A stretch of DNA of 5,774 nucleotides from an uncultured bacterium (GTDB taxonomy: Bacteria > Verrucomicrobiota > Kiritimatiellia > RFP12 > UBA1067): the NCBI GenBank assembly GCA_900547945.1, contig URIT01000166.1, positions 1-5,774 of the forward strand, written 5' to 3'. A program made the position numbers and the translations under genes. Each line of letters begins with the position of its first letter. Position 1 is the first letter of the stretch. Under the pieces are notes generated by a model. That model saw only the letters and a list, made by a program, of their open reading frames with translations. It was not told the DNA's origin and did no database searches. Shown here piece by piece: positions 1-5,749 of this stretch.

Positions 1-65
1 GCGAAAATCAAGCGGGAAATGTGGGGTGGCTGCATAAATCTCTCGGTGCACCCGTGTCGATTGAG

Positions 66-110
66 AAAGTAAGTGGGCAGGGAAGACGGAGAGACCTACC
101 CACTTACTTT
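66..110 (-). terminator. Probable intrinsic terminator of the lipoprotein operon
   Basis: On the minus strand a 16-bp stem begins 8 nt after the TAG stop of the ankyrin lipoprotein gene. The outer 12 bp are perfect (66-77 pairs with 99-110), followed by one T-G wobble and three more pairs (78-81 with 95-98). The loop is 13 nt. The 3' side ends in TTTCTC, so the U-tract is short. Position and stem strength favour a terminator, but the weak U-tract leaves room for an mRNA 3'-end stabiliser. I see no gene in the remaining bases 1-65. Confidence 0.65.
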
Positions 111-118
111 AATCGAAA

Positions 119-2257
119 CTATGGTTTCTGAAGTCGAACCCCACGTTTGACGAGATAGTCGCAGATCTGATCAAGATCCGTGGCCCCATTCCCACCCCCC
201 TTGTGCTTGCTCAGCGAATGGATCTTGACCACGGCCTCACGCACAGCCGGGGCCTCCACGCATGCACCATGTTCGACCATCCATTTGACGGACGCAAGCT
301 GCCCGGACAGAATCGACTTGACCAAAGCCGGGACGTCTGCCTGCCAGCCAGTCTCGAAAAGATCGTCGAGGATCCGAGCCGAGCCATGCCGTGCAGCATA
401 TTCAAAGACCGAATCACCGTTTCCGTTGAGAATGGGAGTCTGCCCATTCTCCCGGAGCCTTGCACCGCTTTTCACAAGAACGTCGAAGAGTTCCCTGCGA
501 TTCCAACGTGCCGCAATGAAGATCGGGCGCTCTCCATTCTTGTCCGCCACATTCACGTCAGACTTCGGCAATGCCATCTTGACGATCGGAAGATCACCCG
601 CCTCCAGGGCATAGAAAAGCGCCGTACGTCCCCTTGCATCCGTCATCGTGTACGAGGCATTCATCTCGGTGGTCAACCACTCGGCAAACTCAAACCGTGC
701 CTCCTGCATGGCCGCCATCAAGGCCGTCGTCTTGTTCACGTCAAGCGACACGATTCCGTTCACATCGGCGCCAAGTTTCACCGCCCATTTTGCCACACGC
801 AACTCGCCAAGAACCGCCGCACCGACAAGCATTGCCGTTGCGTCTTCCGTTCCCGCACGCTGGCCAACCGCCAGTTTACGCAGAACACGCGCATATTCGG
901 TCAATATCGATGCGCCGTCAACGATCTTGTGCTGAGTCAGATGCTCGGGAATGGTCATCCGCCGAAATACGTGTTCGGCCTTGTTGATCTGCGACTCCAG
1001 GTCGATGTCTTCGCGCAGAAGGGCCAGTGCGCCACGATAGGCCGTTTCGGCCTTCTCCTGCTCATCAAGCTTCGTCATCTTGGCGATCTTCATCAGGATT
1101 TCTCCAAGAACGTCATTCTTCGCCTGTAAAAGACGGCGATTCAGTTCCGCCGTCGTGAGCGGTGTTCTCTCAATCTCAAGCTTTCTCGCAAACAGCCTGG
1201 TGTCATGTTGTGCAATCGCCTGGCGAACCGCCTCCATTGCCTCGTCAAAGCGCGAGAAATCACGGAAATCACGTTCGGTCATCTTCGAAACGCGGCCATC
1301 CAGGAAATCCTGGGCCGCCTTCCCATACGCCTTAAGCTGTGAAGCATATTCCGGTTCGACGTACTTCAACGCGACAAGTACGTCCCTGAGCTTCGCCATC
1401 GCCTCACCCACGCCCACGTAGGTATCGACGCGCGTTACACTGAGCGCACGAAGCCCCGCAAGCATCCGCTCAAGGTCTTCGACCTTTCCCGGCAGCGGAC
1501 GTTGGACCACTTTCTCGATCTGAGCCAATGTCGCGGCATAGTCGCGCCAGTTAACGTAATGATTCAGGATGCCGATGCGAATACCGATTACGGCAATGTC
1601 CACCTCCTTGTATCCTATTGGAAGACAGGTATTGACGATCTTGCGCGCACCGACGATGTCGCCCTTCTGAATCGCCGCGTCGACATCCTTGACGAGCTTG
1701 TCCGTAATCTCATCGGTCAAATGCCGGACCGCCGAACTGAACAGATCCTTCTTAAGCACCGCCAACTTCGACAGAAGTTCCTTGCTGCCGAACACGTCTT
1801 GGTCTATCAATTCGAAAATCCGCACATGCCTTGACCTGAACGTGTCGGACGGCTGGGCTTCAATCCATTTCGCCGCCGCGAGCCAACCATTCTTCTCGGC
1901 GGTGGACGTAGAACCTTCCCTGACATCCGACGCCAGACATCTCCAGAGGCCATCCAGTACGTAATCGCGCATGAGATTCATCCGTACGGCTTTCAAAGCC
2001 GACTGGATAATCTCAACCTCCTCTTTCTTTCTTGTACTGTCCGAGAACTGATAATCACGAAGATAGTACCCTGCCTCAACGAACTGCTTCTTCCCGGTAA
2101 AAGAGAGAACCTTACCGGACAATACCTCCTTTTCCCGCTGGACGATCTCTGCTGGCGTCTCACGCGGAGCAGGCTTGGGGGTTGGCTTGGGTGCCACACA
2201 ACCGACCGCAAGGCACAGTCCGGCGCAGGCCATTATCAGCATCCTGTTCGCTTTCAT
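119..2257 (-). CDS. Ankyrin-repeat lipoprotein, large secreted envelope protein of unknown function
   Basis: This 712-residue protein is predicted to be lipid-anchored and periplasmic or surface exposed. It starts with a basic end (MKANR) and a hydrophobic core, then a lipobox-like AVGC with the candidate lipidated cysteine at residue 20. Alanine at -3 is less usual than leucine. A Pro/Lys/Thr-rich linker (about 21-35) follows, then a long charged, mostly helical middle region (about 36-465) that I do not recognise. From about 474 to 667 there are five to six degenerate ankyrin repeats. They show the pattern of a TAL or equivalent helix start, a second helix and a GADVN-like turn: GADVNG at 496-501, GRTALFYALEAGD at 543-555, and GAR and GAC turns near 598 and 664. 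The repeats suggest protein binding; no catalytic motif is visible. The start is well supported: GGAGG lies 7 nt upstream, and the ATG overlaps the stop of the preceding lipoprotein gene as ATGA, so translation is probably coupled. The open frame on the opposite strand here is treated as a shadow. Confidence 0.9.
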   Translation of the reverse strand: MKANRMLIMACAGLCLAVGCVAPKPTPKPAPRETPAEIVQREKEVLSGKVLSFTGKKQFVEAGYYLRDYQFSDSTRKKEEVEIIQSALKAVRMNLMRDYVLDGLWRCLASDVREGSTSTAEKNGWLAAAKWIEAQPSDTFRSRHVRIFELIDQDVFGSKELLSKLAVLKKDLFSSAVRHLTDEITDKLVKDVDAAIQKGDIVGARKIVNTCLPIGYKEVDIAVIGIRIGILNHYVNWRDYAATLAQIEKVVQRPLPGKVEDLERMLAGLRALSVTRVDTYVGVGEAMAKLRDVLVALKYVEPEYASQLKAYGKAAQDFLDGRVSKMTERDFRDFSRFDEAMEAVRQAIAQHDTRLFARKLEIERTPLTTAELNRRLLQAKNDVLGEILMKIAKMTKLDEQEKAETAYRGALALLREDIDLESQINKAEHVFRRMTIPEHLTQHKIVDGASILTEYARVLRKLAVGQRAGTEDATAMLVGAAVLGELRVAKWAVKLGADVNGIVSLDVNKTTALMAAMQEARFEFAEWLTTEMNASYTMTDARGRTALFYALEAGDLPIVKMALPKSDVNVADKNGERPIFIAARWNRRELFDVLVKSGARLRENGQTPILNGNGDSVFEYAARHGSARILDDLFETGWQADVPALVKSILSGQLASVKWMVEHGACVEAPAVREAVVKIHSLSKHKGGGNGATDLDQICDYLVKRGVRLQKP

Positions 2258-2931
2258 TTCTTTTCCTCCATGAGTTTGAGAATCCGCTCGTTGTATTCCT
2301 GTTCGGAGATTTTGCCGTCTTGCCGACGTTTCTGCAAGGCCTCAAATGATGAAGGTTCCTTCTTCTGTTCTGCTTCTGGCTGGGGTGCCGTCAAACCATT
2401 GTTCACAGGAACTGGCGCAGCATTCTCAAGCGGCACACCCATGTTTTCCTTTCGGACATTATCGTTCAGATTCACTTTCAAGTCAGGGTCACGCGGCACC
2501 GACCAGTCCAAAGCCATGTATTTCTTGCCTTCCGGCGTATCGGCATTAACGGTCCGAACAATCTGGTTGTTCTCATCGTAGATCACGAAGTAGACATAGA
2601 TTGGATACTTCATGTTACACAGCTCTATCGGTGTGCCAATGAATTCCCAAAGGAACCAGGTGCATGCATCAAGGCCGCCATGGATACAGCAACGTGCGAT
2701 TTTCCAGCCGATGGGCGTGCCGTCTATGAACTGGATCTGTTCCGTATACAACCCCGCGTCATTCTTGCCGATCGCCAGTGGATATCCGTAATGGCCATCG
2801 ACAAAAGCTCGATCAACGCCCTCGACGAGCTTTTCAGGTGGACGGGCAATCGGCAACTTACTTGCCATAATGATCGAGCATCCGCCCAATAACGGGACAA
2901 TCATGCAACTGACAATCCGAATCATTCTCAT
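2254..2931 (-). CDS. Small lipoprotein with SHOCT-like C-terminus, function unknown
   Basis: This 225-residue predicted lipoprotein has a basic, hydrophobic N-terminus and a good lipobox LGGC, with lipidated Cys at residue 18. The middle (about 40-165) looks like a compact beta-rich domain. It includes a cysteine- and tryptophan-rich stretch, CC at 81-82, then C90 and C105 around GGLDACTWFLWEFIGTP, followed by YVYFVIYDENNQIV (about 112-125). I cannot name this domain. A Pro/Gln/Lys-rich linker (about 170-194) leads to a C-terminal segment, SFEALQKRRQDGKISEQEYN (195-214) plus a short helix. It matches the SHOCT pattern of a helix, a D-G-x-I-(S/T)-x-x-E-(Y/F) turn and a second helix; such short domains often occur at protein ends and are thought to mediate oligomerisation. 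The frame stays open upstream to 3174, but that extension lacks a signal peptide and crosses inverted repeats. The start at 2931 is preferred because GGAG lies 10 nt upstream and the lipoprotein signal follows directly; ATG 2925 is a second option. It is the first gene of a two-gene operon. Confidence 0.82.
   Translation of the reverse strand: MRMIRIVSCMIVPLLGGCSIIMASKLPIARPPEKLVEGVDRAFVDGHYGYPLAIGKNDAGLYTEQIQFIDGTPIGWKIARCCIHGGLDACTWFLWEFIGTPIELCNMKYPIYVYFVIYDENNQIVRTVNADTPEGKKYMALDWSVPRDPDLKVNLNDNVRKENMGVPLENAAPVPVNNGLTAPQPEAEQKKEPSSFEALQKRRQDGKISEQEYNERILKLMEEKK
2265..2269 (-). promoter_or_regulatory. Ribosome binding site inside the upstream gene
   Basis: GGAGG sits 7 nt before the ATG at 2257, within the last codons of the SHOCT-type lipoprotein gene (its Met-Glu-Glu-Lys-Lys end). 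Together with the ATGA stop/start overlap it fixes the start of the ankyrin lipoprotein and implies translational coupling. Confidence 0.85.
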
Positions 2932-2941
2932 TTCTGCATTA

Positions 2942-2945
2942 CTCC
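2942..2945 (-). promoter_or_regulatory. Ribosome binding site deciding the start of the small lipoprotein
   Basis: GGAG lies 10 nt before ATG 2931, a slightly long but workable spacing, and 16 nt before the alternative ATG 2925. This favours 2931 over the upstream in-frame ATG at 3174. Confidence 0.5.
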
Positions 2946-3020
2946 GCCATTTGACCCAGGATGACATCCGCCCCATGGCATCCGGGCGGCGCACCTTTCG
3001 CTCCCCGCACGGCAGTCGCA

Positions 3021-3090
3021 CACAAAAAGAAATCCCCTCTTTGTGTTTCCAACGGGGCTGTGAGAATGGCCTAGAACGAAACACAAAGAG
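3021..3090 (-). promoter_or_regulatory. Inverted repeat with competing pairing in the operon leader, attenuator-like
   Basis: A perfect 13-bp inverted repeat pairs 3037-3049 with 3078-3090 around a 28-nt loop. On the minus strand the 3' arm (ending at 3037) is followed by GGGA and then a U-rich TTTCTTTTTG run (3032-3023), as in an intrinsic terminator. The same CACAAAG arm can instead pair with TTTGTG at 3026-3021, giving a mutually exclusive smaller hairpin. This lies 90-160 nt upstream of the small lipoprotein start. An attenuator or RNA switch is an inference; I recognise no known riboswitch class. Confidence 0.4.
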
Positions 3091-3112
3091 AGGAAGCGCA
3101 CATGCGCTTCCT
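3091..3112 (-). repeat. Perfect 10-bp hairpin in the operon leader
   Basis: AGGAAGCGCA and its exact reverse complement are separated by only 2 nt. The hairpin abuts the neighbouring 13-bp inverted repeat (its arm ends at 3090), so in the minus-strand RNA it would come immediately before the attenuator-like element. In RNA a loop of at least 4 nt would open, leaving about 9 bp. It could be part of a structured leader or a protein-binding site. Confidence 0.5.
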
Positions 3113-3172
3113 GCACAGTGTCGTCGTTCTTGAAACTTCTCACATTCCGTTGGACGATCGCCTTGCAGTTGC

Positions 3173-3182
3173 AAATCGATTT
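3173..3182. promoter_or_regulatory. Short AT-rich palindrome next to a second palindrome
   Basis: AAATCGATTT is a perfect 10-bp palindrome. It overlaps an adjacent inverted repeat with arms TTGCA and TGCAA (3163-3174). Paired short palindromes like these can be operator sites, but they lie about 125-140 nt downstream of the proposed transcription start. This is a weak candidate. Confidence 0.2.
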
Positions 3183-3287
3183 AAGGTGTTCGAGGGTGGA
3201 AACGAAAGCCATCGCGCATCGGCTGCCTGACGCTTCGAATCAGTTCTCGAACTCTATTTTGTCTCCCCGCGCCCATGCGAGAAACCG

Positions 3288-3297
3288 CGTGTACACG
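3288..3297. promoter_or_regulatory. Candidate operator palindrome near the operon promoter
   Basis: CGTGTACACG is a perfect 10-bp palindrome. It would lie about 7 to 16 nt downstream of the start predicted from the promoter at 3311-3340, a typical place for a repressor to block transcription. No regulator is encoded in the window, and short palindromes arise by chance. Confidence 0.25.
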
Positions 3298-3310
3298 GAA
3301 AAACGAACGA

Positions 3311-3340
3311 AGTATACCATAAATTACACCGCAGTGGGAA
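3311..3340 (-). promoter_or_regulatory. Candidate extended -10 promoter for the lipoprotein operon
   Basis: On the minus strand TGG-TATACT (3319-3311) forms an extended -10. TTCCCA (3340-3335, 4 of 6 matches to TTGACA) stands 18 nt upstream as a weak -35. The predicted start is near 3304, giving a leader of roughly 370 nt before the ATG at 2931. It lies where the composition becomes less GC-rich, so an AT-rich hexamer is less striking here than in the GC-rich part. Confidence 0.45.
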
Positions 3341-3399
3341 CGACCAAGGCGTACGCCCGAACGGCCCGTAGCGACGGAGGTTCACAGGTTGCGAACGGG

Positions 3400-3443
3400 A
3401 AACGGCGACCCCCGCATTTATATAAATGCGGGGGTCGCCGTTT
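3400..3443. terminator. Perfect 44-bp palindrome, possible terminator after the GH97 gene
   Basis: Bases 3400-3421 are the exact reverse complement of 3422-3443, with no mismatch and no spacer. A GC-rich outer stem (ACGGCGACCCCCGC) flanks an AT-rich centre, TTTATATAAA. As RNA it would form a stem of about 20 bp with a 4-nt loop. It lies 190 nt past the GH97 stop, beyond the REP cluster and before the next promoter, so it could end GH97 transcription. The T-run after the stem is only three bases on either strand, which is weak for an intrinsic terminator. A cruciform, protein-binding site or mobile palindrome is an alternative. Confidence 0.45.
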
Positions 3444-3468
3444 GACCACTCGGCACGGTCTGAAGACG

Positions 3469-3622
3469 CTGTGCGCCGCAGAGCCCGGTCGCGACAAGCG
3501 CGACCCTCCCACCGCGCACGCCCGGTCGCGACAAGCGCGACCCTCCCACTGTGCGCCGCAGATCGCGACAAGCGCGACCCTCCCACCGCGCACGCCCCGG
3601 TCGCGACAAGCGCGACCCTCCC
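3469..3622 (-). repeat. REP-like cluster 1: four hairpin repeats downstream of the GH97 gene
   Basis: Four identical 22-nt cores lie at 3489-3510, 3526-3547, 3563-3584 and 3601-3622 (periods 37, 37, 38). On the plus strand three of the four form a 7-bp hairpin, GGTCGCG-ACAAG-CGCGACC, followed by CTCCC. The third copy has GA instead of GG before the core and keeps only 5 bp. Read on the minus strand, each is GGGAG, then the hairpin with loop CTTGT. A GGAG-type foot next to a palindrome resembles REP elements mobilised by RAYT (Y1-type) transposases, a known class; no such transposase is in the window. The sequences between cores also repeat: copies 1 and 3 follow CTGTGCGCCGCAGA (3469-3482, 3549-3562), and copies 2 and 4 follow ACCGCGCACGCC. 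This indicates a duplicated two-unit block. Confidence 0.85.
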
Positions 3623-3632
3623 GTTGACGCGC

Positions 3633-5564
3633 TTATTCCAGCACGGCGACGAAGCCGCCGGACGGGGACATCGGGATCTCCAGGCGGTCGCCCCGGCGGA
3701 CCTGCCGCGTCTCGCGCACGTAGCCGCGCGGCTTGTCCGTGGAGGCCGCGTCGTCGCGCCAGAGCGTCAGCGCGAACGCGCGCCCCTCGGGCAGGAAGTC
3801 GCACGCGAAGGAGGCCGTGCGGGCGGCCGCGCCCGCCATGCCCGCGAGATACCACGTCCCGCCCCGGCGGCGGGCCAGCACGAGGTGGCGCGCCACGGCG
3901 GCGTCGAGGACGCGCGTGTCGTCGTAGGTCCACGGCAGCGCCTTGACGAATTCCATGATCGAGGCGTCCTTCTCCAGCGCCGCGCGCACGTTCCCGCGCA
4001 TGATGGCCGTGGGGCCGGGATAGCAGAGGAAGAGCGCGACCTTGTGGGCCTTCGTGCTCATCGCCTTGCCGTCGTGAAAGAGCTGGGGCGTGAAGTCGAA
4101 CGGGCCGCAGAGGCAGCGCGTGAACGGCAACGCCACGTCCTGCCGCACGGGGTGGTTGCCCTCCTCGCCGCCGCCGCCCTCGGTGATCATCACGTTCGGG
4201 TAGGTGCGCTCGAAGCCGTCGGGGATCTGCGCGTCGTGGATGTCAAGCCACAGGCGGTGCTTCGCCGCCGTGGCGGCGAGCGTGCGCATGTACTCCGTCG
4301 CGCGCTGGGAGCCGTAGGAGACGAAGCCCGGCTTCAGCGCGGCGACGCCCCATGCGGCGTAGGTGGCGAAGAGGCGGTCGAGGTCGTGCGCCTCCAGCAC
4401 CGCGCCGTGGATGTAGAGCCCCAGGCCCATGTCCATCTTCTTCAGCTCGGCGACGATCTTCGGGATGTCGAGCGCGACGCCGCGCCGCTGGCTGCGGAAG
4501 GGCCACTGCGGATGGTAGGGCACGGTGCCCTTCGCGACGGCGTAGGGGTCGGCGCGGGTGTTCGCCTCCCAGGTGGCGTCGTGCGCGGCCTCGGGGTTCT
4601 TCGCGCGGAACGCCGCGCGGTCCGCGTCGCTCCAGGGGTATTCGGTGCCGTACCAGCCCCAGTCGATCTGGAAGTAGCGCGCGCCGAACCGCTTCGCGTC
4701 GCGCGCGGCGGCGATCACGTCGTCCGTGACGAGTTCGCAGTTCCCGTGGTCCGAGACGGAGAGGCCCGGCTTGATCCAGGAGGTGTCGGCGAGCGCGCAG
4801 GGGTCGTTCAGGTTCTCGATGAAGTACGCCGTCTCGATCAGCTTCCCCGCGTCGGCGGCGAGCTGCACCGCGCGCCACGGCGAGACGACCTCCCCGCGCC
4901 CCTCCTTCGTCCCCAGCGCGAACACGGGCCGCACCGCGCCGCCGGACGTCCGCAGGTAGCTGCGCGGATAGTCGCGTACGTTCGCCTCCAGGATGCTCGC
5001 GGCCCCCACGCCGGGGATCTCGACCGTGAACGGCATCCGCCAGGCTTCCCGGTCCTCCAGCGCCTTCAGGTCGTAAGGCTCCGCCGGGAACGTGCTTTCG
5101 GTTCCCGGGATACACCACGCCTTCGCCCCCTCGGCGAAGCGCCAGCACGTGCGCTCGCCCTTGATCTCGCCCGAGCCGTAGACGTTCAGCACGATCTTCG
5201 CGCGGACGGCGAAGCCCTCGTCGTAGCACCGCAGCTCCAGCGTCTCGTCGGCCTGCACCGCCCCCGGACGCTTCAGGCGCACCGTCTGCTCCACGTAGTT
5301 CTCGGGATACTCCGCCTTGAAGCCCCAGACGGGCTTCCAGGCCCCCTTCACCGTGCGCGTCGCGGTGTCCAGCACCTCCAGCTTCGCACGGTTGAACCCC
5401 AGCTCGCTTTCGAACACGCGCCGTCCGTCGTAGGAGACGACGGCCACGGGCACGCCGTCGCGCAGGGCGAAGTCGCACGCGACGCGCCCGTTCGGGGAGG
5501 TGAACACGGCCGCCGGCAGCGCGCCGGCGGTCAAGAGGACCAACGTCAACAGGCTTTGCTTCAT
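3633..5564 (-). CDS. Secreted glycoside hydrolase, GH97-like (alpha-glucosidase/alpha-galactosidase family)
   Basis: This 643-residue protein has a Sec signal peptide (about 1-19, MKQSLLTLVLLTAGALPAA) and is probably periplasmic or exported. Family members hydrolyse alpha-glucosides or alpha-galactosides; the substrate here cannot be read. The GH97 layout is visible. An N-terminal beta-sandwich (about 21-245) starts SPNGRV and includes YDEGFAVRAKI (114-124). A TIM barrel (about 260-540) contains ENLNDP (250-255), SWIKPG (262-267), YFQIDWGWYG (297-306), WGVAALKPGFV (405-415), RTYPNVMITEG (453-463) and LPFTRCLCGPFDFTP (479-493). A C-terminal beta domain (about 545-643) includes WTYDDTRVL and GGTWYLAGM. 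Length is normal for the family. The position that is Asp in retaining members (K-V-D-F) is Gly413 here. Asp444 (in HDA) stands where SusB-type inverting members have a catalytic Glu, and Glu462 matches the conserved acid position. These comparisons are from memory. ATG 5564 is chosen over 5582 and 5687 because the signal peptide starts there and a promoter overlaps the extension. There is no Shine-Dalgarno sequence. GC content is far above that of the lipoprotein genes. Confidence 0.88.
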   Translation of the reverse strand: MKQSLLTLVLLTAGALPAAVFTSPNGRVACDFALRDGVPVAVVSYDGRRVFESELGFNRAKLEVLDTATRTVKGAWKPVWGFKAEYPENYVEQTVRLKRPGAVQADETLELRCYDEGFAVRAKIVLNVYGSGEIKGERTCWRFAEGAKAWCIPGTESTFPAEPYDLKALEDREAWRMPFTVEIPGVGAASILEANVRDYPRSYLRTSGGAVRPVFALGTKEGRGEVVSPWRAVQLAADAGKLIETAYFIENLNDPCALADTSWIKPGLSVSDHGNCELVTDDVIAAARDAKRFGARYFQIDWGWYGTEYPWSDADRAAFRAKNPEAAHDATWEANTRADPYAVAKGTVPYHPQWPFRSQRRGVALDIPKIVAELKKMDMGLGLYIHGAVLEAHDLDRLFATYAAWGVAALKPGFVSYGSQRATEYMRTLAATAAKHRLWLDIHDAQIPDGFERTYPNVMITEGGGGEEGNHPVRQDVALPFTRCLCGPFDFTPQLFHDGKAMSTKAHKVALFLCYPGPTAIMRGNVRAALEKDASIMEFVKALPWTYDDTRVLDAAVARHLVLARRRGGTWYLAGMAGAAARTASFACDFLPEGRAFALTLWRDDAASTDKPRGYVRETRQVRRGDRLEIPMSPSGGFVAVLE

Positions 5565-5570
5565 GGCCGC

Positions 5571-5600
5571 ATTATAGGACATTTCCGGCCGCCCCGTCAA
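5571..5600 (-). promoter_or_regulatory. Near-consensus promoter of the GH97 gene, predicted leaderless
   Basis: On the minus strand TTGACG (5600-5595, 5 of 6) and a perfect TATAAT (5576-5571) are separated by 18 nt. A start 7 nt past the -10 falls on 5564, the A of the ATG. No Shine-Dalgarno sequence precedes that ATG, which fits a leaderless transcript. An AT-rich hexamer is rare in this roughly 70% GC surrounding, which supports a real promoter. Confidence 0.7.
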
Positions 5601-5610
5601 CCGTTCCGGC

Positions 5611-5744
5611 CCGGACGCGACGGACGCGACAAGCGCGTCCCTCCCGAAACACGCCCGGACGCGACGGACGTGCGGCGGACGCGACAAGCGCGTCCCTCCC
5701 GGAACACGCCTGGACGTGACGGACGCGACAAGCGCGTCCCTCCC
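5611..5744 (-). repeat. REP-like cluster 2: three hairpin repeats upstream of the GH97 gene
   Basis: Three identical 24-nt cores lie at 5622-5645, 5677-5700 and 5721-5744. Each forms GGACGCG-ACAAG-CGCGTCC followed by CTCCC. Compared with cluster 1 the third stem pair is swapped from T-A to A-T, while the loop ACAAG and tail CTCCC are unchanged. Each core is preceded by one or two extra copies of GGACGCGAC or a near copy (5613-5621; 5657-5665 and 5666-5673; 5712-5720). The 11-nt linkers at 5646-5656 and 5701-5711 agree at 9 positions. The cluster fills the gap between the stop at 5750 and the promoter at 5600. Confidence 0.85.
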
Positions 5745-5749
5745 AAAGG

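Larger units (their letters stand above)
2932..3632. other. Intergenic region between the two transcription units
   Basis: This 700-bp stretch has no convincing gene. From low to high coordinates it holds the lipoprotein operon leader with inverted repeats (about 2932-3304), short palindromes, a candidate minus-strand promoter (3311-3340), a perfect 44-bp palindrome (3400-3443) and a tandem cluster of REP-like hairpins (3469-3622). Open frames across it encode only the translated repeats, for example GGSRLSRP, RVALVAT and EGRACRDR in the three frames. I do not consider them proteins. Confidence 0.75.

Noticed and set aside
203..1129. Long plus-strand open frame (308 residues) opposite the ankyrin lipoprotein gene
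   Set aside because: It lacks a recognisable domain or signal, and it lies antisense to a gene with a clear lipobox, ribosome binding site and repeat domain.
2932..3174. N-terminal extension of the small lipoprotein to an ATG at 3174
   Set aside because: It would bury the lipoprotein signal peptide 81 residues inside the protein and run through the inverted repeats; ATG 2931 has GGAG upstream.
2928..3212. 94-residue minus-strand frame whose stop overlaps the small lipoprotein start as ATGA
   Set aside because: It spans the leader inverted repeats and lacks a good ribosome binding site or recognisable domain. The overlap is noted, and a translated leader cannot be fully excluded.
3489..3622. 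CRISPR-like regular spacing of 22-nt repeats with 15-16 nt between them
   Set aside because: The intervening sequences repeat in an A-B-A-B pattern and are too short for spacers, each core is a tight hairpin followed by a C-rich tail, and no cas gene is present.
3254..3933. Several open frames through repeat cluster 1 encoding repeated short peptides
   Set aside because: The peptides are just the hairpin repeats translated in different frames; there are no ribosome binding sites and no folded-domain pattern.
4243..5478. Minus-strand 411-residue open frame within the GH97 gene in another frame
   Set aside because: It is Arg/Gly/Ala-rich, as expected from out-of-frame reading of very GC-rich coding DNA, and the GH97 motifs are in the other frame.
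5565..5687. N-terminal extension of the GH97 protein to an ATG at 5687 or 5582
   Set aside because: It translates the REP-like repeat and the promoter and would displace the signal peptide from the N-terminus.
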